From the NCBI GenBank assembly GCA_027886175.1, contig JAJNNQ010000028.1:2911001-2975000 (forward strand): 64,000 nucleotides of DNA, given 5' to 3'. The notes under the pieces were generated by a model, which saw only the letters and a list, made by a program, of their open reading frames with translations, searched no databases and was not told where the DNA came from. Position 1 is the stretch's first letter, and every line of letters begins with the position of its first letter. Source of the DNA: Phylloscopus collybita. Taxonomy: Eukaryota; Chordata; Aves; Passeriformes; Phylloscopidae. Shown here piece after piece: positions 1 to 11,000 of this stretch. The position numbers and the translations under genes were made by a program.

Positions 1-45
1 ACAAATAAATAAGTGCTTTCATGATTGGGAACTGTCCTTGGGAAT

Positions 46-110
46 TGGGAACCCTTCCTTGGGATTGGGATCCTCTTTGGGATTGGGATCCCCCTTTGGG
101 ATTGGGAGCA
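46..110. repeat. GGGATTGGGATCC-type minisatellite
   Basis: Four imperfect copies of a unit of about 22 bp built on TTGGGATTGGGATCC. The rest of the first 480 bases shows no coding exon I can recognise and no clear promoter. A neighbouring upstream gene may end outside the window. Confidence 0.6.
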
Positions 111-499
111 CGTGGCTCTCGCACACCCTCTCTCTCTCTTGCTGGGATGCAGCAGCTCCCGGGGGATTTTCCTGGGAATTGGGGCCAGGATGGAGGGAGG
201 GGCTGTGTCCTTGCCCCGGGAAGGCTGAGTTCATTGTTGCAAGCACAGGTCTGGATTTCATTCCATGTCTGCTACAGATTTCCTAACTGGGTCACCATGC
301 AAGTCTGGAACACAGGCATGGTGTGTTCCTCCTCCACTGAGATGTTACAGAGCTCAGAATTTGATGCTTTAAAAACTGGTTGAAGATCTCCCAGAAAAAG
401 GATGTGTAAGAAAAAGCATATGCTACGGATCTCTGGGAAAGCGCCGCTTTGGGGGGCTTTAAGACCAGAATTCCAGCACGATTTGGAATTCCTGGGGCT

Positions 500-834
500 G
501 GGAATCACGGGCGGCGTTCCCGGGAGTGGGGCCGGACCAGGAGCGGGGCGGGGGCACCGGAGCCACCTCCCCTCGGGCGGCACCGCCGAGCGCCGGCCCC
601 GGTCCGGCCGGAGGAGCCCCGGCATTCCCAGGGGATCCGCTCCGGCCGGAGGCTCCGCGGGGATTCCACCGGCTCCGCTCCTGCCGAGGGTTCGGTTCCG
701 CCGCCGTTCCCACCGGGTCCGGTCCCACCGGAGCCTCCGAACCGCCGCCGTTCCCAGCGGATCCGGTCCGGCCAGAGGAGCCTCGGCATTCCCGGGGGAT
801 CCGCTCCCGCCGAGGCTTCGGTTCCGTCCCCGCC
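500..834 (+). promoter_or_regulatory. CpG-rich promoter and 5' UTR region of YJEFN3
   Basis: This GC-rich, CpG-dense stretch sits directly before the first candidate coding exon. From about 600 to 830 it consists of three or four diverged copies of a unit around GGGATCCGCTCCGGCCGGAG, so part of the island is itself a tandem repeat. No TATA box is visible, which fits a CpG-island promoter. The promoter role is inferred from position and composition only. Confidence 0.5.
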
Positions 835-3800
835 ATGAGCTCCGCGTCCTCCCCTTCCCGGGAGCCGCCCCGGTACCTCAGGTGAGCGCGGGGGTCCCGA
901 GGAGCCGCCCCGGTAGAACCGGCGGCTCCGGGCGGTGCCGCTCAGCCGGGGCTGCCCCGGGACGGCCTCGGTTCCGCGGTGCCGGTACCCTGCCGGGCCC
1001 TCCCCGGTGCCCCGGGAGCTGCCTCGGGTCGGTTCCAGAGCGCCCCGGGCAGGGTCCCGGTCCCCGGGGGCTCCCCCGAAGCCGGCGGGGTTCGGTACCC
1101 GCGGAGCCGCCGTTGCCGGAGCAACCGCATCCCGGGTCTCCATGGCTGCGGCGGGGATGCTCCGGGAGACGGCGGGAGAGGGAGCCCGGGATGGGCAGGG
1201 ATGGGGACAGCGGGACAGAGGGACAGCGGGGACTGCGGGGGCAGAGGGACAGCGGGACAGCGGGACAGCGGGACAGCGGGACAGCGGGACAGAGGGACAG
1301 CGGGGACTGCGGGGGCAGAGGGACAGCGGGACAGCGGGACAGCGGGACAGAGGGACAGCGGGACAGAGGGACAGCGGGACAGAGGGACAGCGGGGACTGC
1401 GGGACAGAGGGACAGAGGGGACAGCGGGACAGAGGGACAGCGGGACAGCGGGGACAGAGGGACAGCGGGGACTGCGGGACAGAGGGACAGCGGGGACAGA
1501 GGGACAGAGGGGACAGCGGGACAGAGGGACAGCGGGACAGCGGGGACAGAGGGACAGCGGGGACACACGGCGGGGACGGGAGGTCCCGCGGCCGGGCTGT
1601 GTTCGGGGGGCGGCGGAACGGGAACAGGGAACGGGAGCGGGATATGGGACTGGGGTGCGGAGAGGGTACCCGGAGCCGCGATAAAGTGTCCGGAACTGGG
1701 AACGGATGTGGGACTGGGATCGTGTGTGTGGGACCGGGATGAGGGGCTGGGACAAGGATCGAGGATGCGGCGCTGGGAAGCACAACCGGGACGTGTCCCG
1801 GGGGTGGGGCCGCAGCCCCCGGGGAGCCTCCGGCCGTGTCCCCGACCCGGGGCTGCTGCCAGCGCCGCGGAGCCAGCGAGGGGCCGGGGCCAGGAGCGTC
1901 CCTGCCAGCAGCGATTAGAGACAATTGATCTTCCCCGGGAACGGGCGCGGGGAATTGTGACGAACACGTGGCTTTTGTTGGGCGAGGGACAACACAGCTG
2001 GGCCCGGCCACTCCCGCTCCCTGCGGGAGGGGCTCCGGGCACCGCTCGCTCCCTTTCCACCCCTTTTCTCCCCCGATTCTTCCCCCCTGCATCCCGTGTG
2101 GGGCTGGGATGGGGTGGGACTCACTAGAGGGCACCAAAGGACTGGGGACAGGGCTGGGATGGGATGGGATGGGATGGGGTGGATGGGATAATGGGATAGT
2201 GGGATTTATGGGATAATGGGATGGAGTTTTCCTGGCAGGTTTATCAGGACAGACAAGGGATGGGATGTGGGAATGGGGGAACCAGGAGCTTGTCGGGGGG
2301 CTGCTGGAATGACCAGGGGATTTTGGGGCTCTGCCAGGACATGGCTGGCCTGTGGGTACAGCCTGGATGGGGTGGGACCACCCTGCAGCCTGAGACCCCA
2401 GCCCAGGACCCCACCCCGGCCCCCTCAGCTCCCCCGAGGCAGGGCCGAGTCCCCTCCCGGGGCTGGCTCTGACCGGGGTGTGACCGTTCCCCCAGCCCGA
2501 GCCCTGGCGGGGTCCGGATCCCCCCAGCTCTGCTCGGCTCCCGGTTCCGCCGGGATCCCGGCCCGGCGGGGCTCTGGTTGGCTGCCGGCGGGGCCGCTCA
2601 GGTGAAGCCAAGAGATGTGAGCAATTCCCACCTCTGCCAGCTCCGGGCTCGGCGGCGGCGGAACAACCGCGTCTTTGTTCGCTTTTATGTAACCGGGGAA
2701 GTGGAGCCTCCAGCCCGGCCCAGCGCCGCTCCCGCCCCGGCCCGTGGGGTCACAGTCCCCTCCATCCGTGTGACATCCCTGGGACATCTGTGCCTGTCCC
2801 CACCGCGGTGCCCACCCCGAGCCCCCAGCGTGCTCCCGCTGCCCCCAAACCGCGTCCCCGGGGGTGGAGCGGGGTCCCGGATCTTGTCTGGGGGGGTGGG
2901 GGGTGGGAACAGCTCTGTCACCTCTGTCCTGAGCGGGGACTGTCCCCAAGGCAGCCGGGCGGAGGCGGAGGCTCTGGAGAGGGAGCTGCTGGAGGATTAT
3001 CGCTTCGGGCCACAGCAGCTGCTCGAGATCTGGGGACATGCCTGTGCCGTGGCTGTCACCAAGGTGAGGCAGGGGACACCCCGGAGGGGCTGGGGACAGG
3101 ACTGGGGACATCTCACAGGGGGCTGGGGACACGCTCCTAGGGAGTCAGGGAGGGGCCCTTGGGGGTCCCCAGAGGTGCCCAGGTGTCCCTGCGCCGCGGC
3201 GATGTCGCTGCTGCCGGGATCGCTCGGTGCTCGTGCGGGATGTGAGGAGCAGGAGGAGGAGGAGGAGGAGGAGGAGGGGGAGGAGGAGGGGCAGCATCAA
3301 GGGCCGCTTTGTACCTCGGGCCCGAGAGCTCCTCAGCTTTTCCATCGGCCCTTCCCTGCTCCAAGAGCAGCCTGAGGAGCTGGAATATTTTGGTGCTGGA
3401 GCTGTTGCAGCATCCCTGACCCCACCTGGGACTCAGCATCCTCCTCTTCCTCAGGGACGGCCCAACTGTGGCTCCCCCAAGCCGGCCGGGATGTCCCCGT
3501 GGTGTCCCCGCCGTGTCCCCACCGTGTCCCCGGTGCCAGGCGGTTCTGGCGGCACGGCCGGCTCTGGGGCAGGGCCAGGACCGGGCTACCAGGGCCGTGT
3601 CCCCGAGCCAGGATCCGTGAGCAGGAAAAAACCCGTCAATGGATAAACAGAGCCTCCCTCCCTCCCTCCCTCCCCGAGCGGGATCCCGGAATGTGCCGCC
3701 TGCGGCGCCTCCCTGCGGGATGGGGCGCGGGGGGGCCACGGGCACGGCCCCGGCCCGGGCAGCGACCTCGGCCCACCCGGGACATCTCCCTGATCCCACC

Positions 3801-6584
3801 TTGGAATTCCACCTCCAGCATCGTTCTCATCGCACCACGGGCATCGTCTTCATCCCAGCACTGGAACCATCCTCATCCCAGTACAGGCGTTGTCCTGATC
3901 CCAGTACGGCCCCAGTCCCATCCCACTCCCGCCACTGCCCACGTCCTGCTGTGGATCCCACCCCATCCCATCCCATCCCATCCCATCCCATCCCATCGCA
4001 TCCCATAGACCCCATCCCGTCCCACTCCATGTGACACCCCCATCCCACCCCAGGCACCGTGTGACAGTGCCACCACCACCCTGTCCCTGAGCTCCCAGTG
4101 ACAGTGCCACCATCCTGTCCCCGAAGTGACAGTGACAGTGCCACCTCCCTGTCCCCGCAGGCGTTCCCGCTGCCGTTGCTGCCGCGCAGGCAGCCCACGG
4201 TGCTGGTGCTGTGTGGGCCGGCACGGATCGGGGCCGTCGGGCTGGTGTGCGCCCGCCACCTCCGCAGCTTCGTGGGTACCCCCCTCACCCTCCTCCTCCT
4301 CCTCCCGCCGCCCTTCCTCCCGCGCCCCCTGGCTGCCAGCGCCCCTTTCCCCCGCAGGATTACGAGCCCACCATCTTCTACCCCAAGCGCTCCCCGGACC
4401 CGCTGCACCGTGACCTCACCACGCAGTGTGAGAAGATGGACATCCCCTTCCTGTCCTACCTGCCCACCGAGGTGACCCCAAACCCCCCGTTCATCCTGCC
4501 TCTCCTTCCCTTTTTACCCTCCTCAAACCCCAAGCCTCCCAAGAAAAACCCAGATCAGATTTTATTCCTCATTCCCTTCCCTTTTTTCCCTCCCCAGACC
4601 CAAAAATCCTCCTGTTTGTCTCTCTCTTCCTTTCCTGCTTTCCCTCTACCAACCCCGAAATCCCAAAAATCCCCACTCATCCCTCTTTTCCTTCTCTTTT
4701 TACCCTCTCTGAAATCCCAAACCCCCCCATTTATCCCTCTCTCCCTCACCTTTTTCCCCTCCCCAAACCCCAAATCCACAACCCCCGCCAAAAAAACCCC
4801 TCTGATCAGATTTTATTCCTCATTCCCTTCCCTTTTTCCCTTTCCCGATCTCCTAAATCCCCCCAAATCCCTCCCAGATCAGATTTTCTCCCTCTCTCCC
4901 TTCCCTTTTTCCCCCTCCCCGAACCCCAAATCCCCCCAAACCCCCCGGCTCAGATTCTCTCCCCATCCCGTTTCCCCGCTCCCCGCGCGGTGCCGGCGCT
5001 GCCGGGATCCCGGGGATGCCACGGAATCCAGCGGCCGCTGCCTGCAGCCACCGGCTCTGTTATTTTTGGAATCTCCCAGCGCTGGGAACGGAGGAATTTG
5101 ACCCAAAAATCGCTGCGCTGGCTCGGGCCGCGCGTCTCGGCGTGCCGGGCTGGGCTCCGCGGCTCCTCCCTGGCTGCCGCTCCACTTGGGGGGGCGCTTT
5201 TTTGCTGTTTTTTGCTGGGTTTTTTTTAATTTTGTTTTTTTTGGCAACCCGGCAGGAAAACGGCCCGGCCGGGGGCTTGTCCCGTCAGGGGTGACGCGGG
5301 GACAGCCCCGAGTGTCGCTGTCGCCTCCTCGCAGGTGCAGCTCATCAACGACGCCTACAACGCCGTGGTGGACGCGGTGCTGGGAGCCGAGGGCGAGGCG
5401 GCCGAGGGGACAGAGCCGTGCGCGGCCATCCTGGGCACCCTCAGGCACATCCGCATCCCCATCGTCAGCCTGGATGTGCCCTCAGGTGCTCCCCGTGTCC
5501 CCCCGTGTCCCCTGGGGTGCTCCCCGTGTCCCCCCGTGTCCCCTGGGGTGCTCCCTGTGTCCCCTCGTGCCCCCCCGTGCCCCCCACTCTGCTCTTCCCC
5601 CGCTGTCACCGTGCCCGTGGCGGTGTCACCCCCGGGCGTGGAGCCCGGAGCCCCCGCGGTGACCCTGACAAGGTGGGGACATCCCCGTGGTGTCGCCGGC
5701 AGGTTGGGCAGGTTGGGGACATCCCCGTGGTGTCCTCGGCAGGTTGGGGACATCCCCGCCCCCCCCCCCCCCCCGCCCGCCGCGAGGATCCGGGCGGGTT
5801 CGGGGCATCCACGGGAAATAACAAAGTGCCCGGCCCGAGACATGACGTCATGGCCAGATGTCATTCCCAGATGTGTCATTCCCCAGCAGCCACGCGCGTG
5901 TCTGGTGGCCAGGCCTGGGATTGTCATCACCCGTGCCCCCCCCGCCCCGCGGCCTGGCAGTGTCACCCCCCCGCTGCCGGGGTGGATCCCGCGGGGACAA
6001 ACCCCTCCCGTGCAGGGACGGTGGCGGTGCCACCCATCCTGTGCCCTCTTTGTCCCCTCCCCTGTGCCCCTCCACGGGAACAGTGGGACCCCCGGTGTCT
6101 CCAATGTGCCACCTAAAGTCACCCCCGAGCCACTCCGTGTGTCCCCACAGGGTGGACGGTGTCCCCTGCCTTCACCCCTGTCCCCCCTCCGTGTCCCCTG
6201 GTGTCACGCGTGTCCCCTGCCCGTGTCCCCACAGCCTGTTCCGTGTCCCCCAGTGTCCCTGTCCCTGTCCCCATCCCTGTCCCCACGGGCTATTCTGTGT
6301 CCCCCTGTCCCTGCCCCTGCCCCTGTCCCCGCCGTGTCCCCGCTGCCCGGTGACGCTGTCCGGTCCCCGCAGGGTGGCGTTCGGGCCCGGGTGACAGCGG
6401 TGACATCAGCCCGGCCGTGCTGGTGTCGCTGGCGGCGCCCAAGGAGCCCTCCCGGCGCTTCCAGGGCCGCTGGCATTTCCTGGCCGGGCGCTTCGTGCCC
6501 GAGGAGCTGCGCAGGAAATTCGGGCTCCGCACCCCCCGCTATCCTGGCAGCGACTGCGTGGTGGCCCTGGGACCCCAAATGTAG
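835..6584 (+). CDS. YJEFN3: YjeF N-terminal domain-containing protein 3, spliced, six coding exons
   Basis: Proposed coding exons are 835-881, 2955-3063, 4161-4271, 4358-4471, 5335-5485 and 6373-6584 (stop TAG 6582-6584). All junctions are AG/GT and phases agree, giving 247 residues against about 299 in human. Recognisable stretches include [51 protein letters not shown] and the C-terminal RRKFGLR. The family has the NAXE/AIBP Rossmann-like fold. In NAD(P)HX epimerases the loop after the first strand is GPGNNGGDG-like; here it reads GPARIGAVG, so the catalytic Asp is absent, as in other YJEFN3 proteins. A role in sterol or HDL-linked signalling is known for AIBP relatives and only inferred here. 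The human N-terminal segment between exons 1 and 2 was not found, so exon 1 and the start codon are the least certain part. CILP2 follows on the same strand 1.5 kb downstream. Confidence 0.88.
1190..1565. repeat. GGGACAGCGGGACAGA minisatellite in YJEFN3 intron 1
   Basis: About 375 bp made only of GGGACAGC, GGGACAGA and GGGGACTGC octamers or nonamers in mixed order. It leaves reading frames open on both strands, which explains long spurious ORFs here. The G-rich + strand has regularly spaced GGG runs and could form G-quadruplexes. Confidence 0.9.
2150..2225. repeat. GGGAT microsatellite
   Basis: Short tandem array of TGGGA/TGGGATA units in YJEFN3 intron 1. Confidence 0.85.
3241..3295. repeat. 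GGA microsatellite
   Basis: AGG/GGA trinucleotide run in YJEFN3 intron 2. It encodes poly-Glu in one frame but is not part of a supported exon. Confidence 0.85.
3955..4030. repeat. CCCAT microsatellite
   Basis: About ten CCCAT pentamers in YJEFN3 intron 2, the reverse complement of the GGGAT array in intron 1. Confidence 0.85.
4480..4970. repeat. Polypyrimidine-rich tandem repeat, YJEFN3 intron 4
   Basis: Four or five diverged copies of a unit of about 90-110 bp of the form AGATCAGATTTT, CTCCCTTCCC, TTTTTCCC, CCCCAAACCCC. The + strand is almost entirely C, T and A, so transcripts would be G-poor. No coding sign. Confidence 0.65.
5486..6372. repeat. Minisatellite-rich intron 5 of YJEFN3
   Basis: The intron opens with a 32-bp unit around GTGTCCCCTGGGGTGCTCCC, then has a unit of about 31 bp around GGTTGGGGACATCCCCGTGG from 5665 to 5760, then degenerate CCCTGTCCCCGTGTCC repeats from 6140 to 6345. 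These explain the many Pro-rich ORFs on both strands. Confidence 0.65.
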
Positions 6585-6585
6585 C

Positions 6586-6775
6586 CCTGGTGGCACTGGG
6601 ACCCCAAAGGAGCCCCTGGTGGCCCTGGGACCCCAAAATAAAATGATGGCGGCGCTGTGACACTCCAAATAAAGCCTGTGACCCCTGAAATAAAGCAGTG
6701 GTGGCTCTATGACCCCCGAAATAAAGTGTTGGTGGCCCTGGGACCCCAAAGAAAGGGGTGGAGGCCCTGGAACAC
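6586..6775 (+). terminator. YJEFN3 3' UTR with four regularly spaced AATAAA signals
   Basis: AATAAA occurs at 6637-6642, 6668-6673, 6689-6694 and 6720-6725, inside a minisatellite of about 30 bp (GGTGGCCCTGGGACCCCAAA-type). The stop codon itself lies inside the first unit. The end of the mRNA could therefore use any of several tandem poly(A) sites. Confidence 0.65.
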
Positions 6776-6994
6776 CCCAAAGGGACCCTCGGTGGCCCTG
6801 GGATCCGAAAAGGGAGTGGTGTGAGCCGTGACCCCAGCCCAGCCCAGCCCCGGGAGTTGCTCCTGCCCCGGGGGCTCCGGCGCTGCCGGAATGCCGGGAA
6901 TGCGCCGGGATTTCCGCCGGCTGCGGCTCCTGCTGCATCCCGGAGCTCCTCCGGTGCCCCTGGTGCCCCCCAGTGCCCCCCAGTGCCCCTTCTG

Positions 6995-7390
6995 GAAGGT
7001 TGGTCCCCAGATTTTGGGGATGGATTTGGGACAGAAAGGGGAGGAGGGGGGATTTGGGGGCGGATTTGGGAGTTTGGGGGTATTTGGAGGGGGTGCTGAG
7101 GGTCAGGTGTTCCCCGTTCATCCCAAATCTCCTCCAGTCCTTCCCAGACCTCCCCCCAGTGCCCCCAAATCAGAGCAAATTCCCGGATTTCGGGCACAGA
7201 TTTGGGTTAAAAAAGGGGATGAGGGTGAATTTGGGGGTGAATTTGGGAGGTTTTGGGATGCTTGGGGATTTGGCTGCGGGTTGGGGATCCCCGTTCACCC
7301 CAAAGCTCCTCCAGCCCTTCCCAGCACCCCCAACCCAGGGCGAATTCCCGCATTTTGATGGGTTTGGGGTAAATGAGGGAGCCCAGAAGA
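6995..7390. repeat. Two-copy tandem repeat of about 178 bp
   Basis: CCCCGTTCATCCCAAATCTC near 7111 recurs as CCCCGTTCACCCCAAAGCTC near 7289, with matching flanks. It is intergenic between YJEFN3 and CILP2. I see no exon in 6775-8045 apart from these repeats. Confidence 0.6.
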
Positions 7391-7559
7391 GACTTGGAGA
7401 GCCCCGGTTCCCCCAAGCTCCTGGGAGGGTTTGGGCCAGGAAAAGGGGATTTGAGGCAGGAAGAGTTTGAGGTGGATTCAGGACAATTCAGGACATCCCC
7501 AGCCTTCCCCCCTCTTTGTCACCTGGGTGACCAAACCCGGGTCACAGCCGTGTCCCCAA

Positions 7560-7754
7560 GGCCACCAACTCCTTCTTTTCCTTTTCCCTTTTCCCTTCTC
7601 CCCATTTTTTTTAAAATGTTTTTCCCCTCCAGCACAGTGTCAACTACTTCTTTTCCCTTTTCTCCTATTTTTTTATGATTATTATTATTTTTTTCCCTCC
7701 AGCACAGCACCAACCCCTCTTTTCCCTTTTCCCATATTTTTATTATTATTTTTC

Positions 7755-7792
<38 letters not shown>

Positions 7793-7890
7793 TTCCTCTC
7801 CACATGGCACCAACTTCTCTTTTCCCGTTTCCCTTTTTTTTTTTCATTTTTTAAAATTTTTTTTTATTATTATTATTTTTTTGTTGTTTT
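7560..7890. repeat. T/C-rich diverged repeat with a TA microsatellite
   Basis: Three diverged units of about 90 bp of the form CTCCAGCACAGTGTCAAC plus TTTTCCCTTTTC plus T-rich and ATT-rich tails. A pure TA run lies at about 7756-7788. Intergenic, not coding. Confidence 0.65.
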
Positions 7891-8045
7891 TTTCCCCTCC
7901 CTCCCCGCCGCATTCCCGAGCGCATCCAATTTTAGCCGCCCCGACGAAAACAAACGCGGCGGCTCCGGGAGCAGCGCCCCGGCCCGGGCTCCCGTCCCGG
8001 ACTCGGCTCCAGCAGCCCCGGAGCGGAGCGGGGGAAGCACCGCCC

Positions 8046-8053
8046 TATAAAAA
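8046..8053 (+). promoter_or_regulatory. TATA box of CILP2
   Basis: TATAAAAA lies 46 bp before the CILP2 start codon in otherwise very GC-rich sequence, suggesting a short 5' UTR of about 20 nt. A focused TATA promoter fits a tissue-restricted matrix gene. Confidence 0.7.
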
Positions 8054-8098
8054 CCGGGGCAGCTCCGGGCGCGGCCGCAGTCGCTGTGCGGGGCAGCC

Positions 8099-11000
8099 AT
8101 GGCACCGCTGGCACCTCTGGCACAGCTGGCACCTCTGGCACGGCTGGCACTGCTGGCACGGCAGGCACAGCTGGCATGGCCGGCACAGCTGGCACAGCTG
8201 GCACAGCTGGTGCTGCTGGCGCTGCTGGCACTGGGAGCTGCCAGGGCTGCAGGTAAGGTGGGTTTGGGGGTTTGGGGTTTTGGGATTGGGGTTTTGGGGG
8301 TTCGGGATTTGAGGTTTGGGGGTTTGGGGCACAACTGGCACAGCTGGCACAGCTGGCACAGCTGGTGCTGCTGGTGCTGCTGGCACTGGGAGCTGCCAGG
8401 GCTGCAGGTAAGGTGGGTTTGGGGTTTGGGGGTTTGGGGGTTTTGGGGTTTGGGGTTTTGGGAGGTTGGGGTTTTGGGGTTTGGGGTTTTGGGGGTTTGG
8501 GTTTGAGGGTTTTGGGATTTTAGTGTTTGGGGAGTTTGGGAGTTGGGGGTTTTGTCCCACCCAGATTTTGGGGTTGGTGTGGTGGTACAGGGTGGGATGG
8601 GGCTGCTGGCACCTGCCGAAGGGAAGGTGTGGATGAGGATCAGGGAATTTTGTTGTGGCCGGGATCACAGAGCTGCAGGGACAGGGATGGGACAGGGACC
8701 CCTTGGGTCACCCCCTGGGCCACCCCTGGCCACCAGGACACCCGGCCCACCCTTGGTGACATGGCCAGCCCGGCCTTGGGGACACGGTAAATCCTGTCCC
8801 AGGGGCTGGGGGGCTCAGGGCAGGGGGACAGGGCTGGGGAGGGGCCCTGGAGAATGGCAGTGCCACCTCCGTGTCCCCAGAGCCGCTGGAGAACGACTCG
8901 GAGCCAGGCAAGGCCGGCACGGCCAGGAAACCCTGGAAAGGCCACCTGGAGGAGCTGGACCTGAGCACGGCAGGTCCGTGCCCAAGCTGTCCCCAGACCA
9001 ACCCCAAACCAACCCCAAATCATCCCCAAACCAACCCCAAACCCCAAACCATCCCCAACCAACCCAAATCTGCCCCTAACCCAACCCCAAACCATCCCCA
9101 AGTTGCCCCCAAACTAACCCCAAACCAACTCCAACCCTAAACCAACCCAGACCATCCCCAACCCCAAACCAACCCCAAACCATCCCCAAGCTGCCCCCAA
9201 ACCAACCCCAAACCATCCCTGTGCTGTCCTCATGACTCTCCCGTCGGTCCCTGTCCCAGGCAAAGGCGCGGTGTGGACGTCGTGGTTCAATATCGATGGC
9301 CCCGGCGGGGATGGTGACCACGAGAGCCTGGCCGCCATCCGCCAGCGCTTTGGGGACAGCGCCTGTGCCCGGCCCCTGGCTCTGGAGGCACGGAGCAGCC
9401 CCGGGAGCACTGGGCAGGTGCTGCACGCCGGTCCCGGGGAAAGGCCCACCCCTCCCGGGCAGGTGCTGCATGCCAGCCCCGTGCACGGCCTGCGCTGCCT
9501 GCATCGTGAGCAGCCACCCGGCACCGCTTGTGCCGACTACCGCGTGCGCTTCCTGTGCCCACGCGGTGAGACAACTGGGGGGCACCTGGCACACCTGTCA
9601 CACCTGTCATACCTGTGTCTATCTCACCTGTCTCTCACCTGTATCTCACCTGTCACACCTGTCACACCTGTCTCTCACCTGTCTCACACCCATATCTCAC
9701 CTGTGTGTCACCTGTGTCATACCTGTGTCCCACCTTCACCTCACCTGGATCTCACCCATGTCCCACCTGTGTCCCACCCATGTCCCACCTTTAACCCTTT
9801 GCCTGCTGGCCCAGTAACCCCAGTGTCCCCGCAGAGGATGTGTACTGGTCACACTGGTCAGCCTGGAGCCCCTGCTCCCGCAGCTCCTGCGGCACCCGCG
9901 GCACCCAGAGCCGCTCCCGGCGCTGCCGGAGCCCCCGGAGCCTGGGCAAGGAGCTGCTGTGCCAGGGCAAGGCCAGAGAGCACCGGACCTGCAGCACTGG
10001 GCCCTGCCCAGGTACGGCCCTGAGCCCACTTGGGCTCTGGGGAGGGGACACTGGGAGGGGGTGGTACCCTGAACCCTGCGGTGTCACTCACCTGTGCTCT
10101 GGGGAGGGACATGGGGTGCAGGTGTCCGTGGGGTGGCCCCACAGTGGCACTGGGATGTGAGAAGGGGTCTCTCCAGGGACCCTGAATCCCCGCCACAGTC
10201 CCCACAAGAGGATGGGCAGAGCCACCCGGTGCCACCCGGTGCTACCCACCTCTGCCAAGCACGGGACCCGGGGTGACCTCACAGGGCCACCCCCAGCTGG
10301 GGCTTTGAGGGGGGACCCGATTCCCACCGGGAATGTCCCCCCCAGAGCGCACCTGGGCGGAGTGGGGCGCTTGGGGTCCCTGTTCCCGCAGCTGCGGCGG
10401 CTCCGGGACCCGCGTCCGGCGCCGGAGCTGCAAACCCGCCAGGAGGAGCCCCCCGTGCCCTGGCCGTGCCACCGAGGCACAGAAATGTCCCCGCTCACCT
10501 TGCCCAGGTAACCCCCCCAGTGCCCCCCGCGCCGCGCCAGCCACCCCCGCGGGCCCTGAGCCGCGTCCCCCCACAGGCTGCGCTGGGCACACGCTGCAGG
10601 GCACAGTGGTGACAGCGGCCGGGGTGGCACTGCCCGACGCCCGCGTGTACCTGGCGGGCCGGCCGGGGGTGCTGCTGGCCCGCAGCGATGCCCAGGGACA
10701 ATTCACGGCCTCGGGGCTGTGCCTGGGCCCCGCCGCCAACCTCAGCGCCCACCGCGACGGCTTCGCCCCGGGGCTGGCACCCATCGTCACCAACGGCTCG
10801 GGAGCGGCCGTGGCGCACCTGAGGCTGCTCCGGCTCGGTAAGAAGGCGGGGGCGGCTCTGGGGGCACCCCCGGAGGGGCCAGCCGGGGGTGCCCATGGGT
10901 TCGCCGCCCCTTTTTGCCCCCTGGCAGAGAAGCCCTACATGGTGCTGCACCCCGCGGCCAGGGTGCGGGAGGCCGGGCAGGACGTGACCTTCTGCTGCGA

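Noticed and set aside
402..2611. Very long open frames on both strands (446, 426 and 577 codons)
   Set aside because: They run through the GGGACAGC minisatellite and CpG-rich repeats, have only Gly/Arg/Asp or Pro/Ser/Arg repeats, and overlap introns of YJEFN3. No conserved domain.
8259..8560. Telomere-like G/T repeats in CILP2 intron 1
   Set aside because: The unit is GGGGTTTT/GGGTTT without regular TTAGGG. Treated as an intronic minisatellite.
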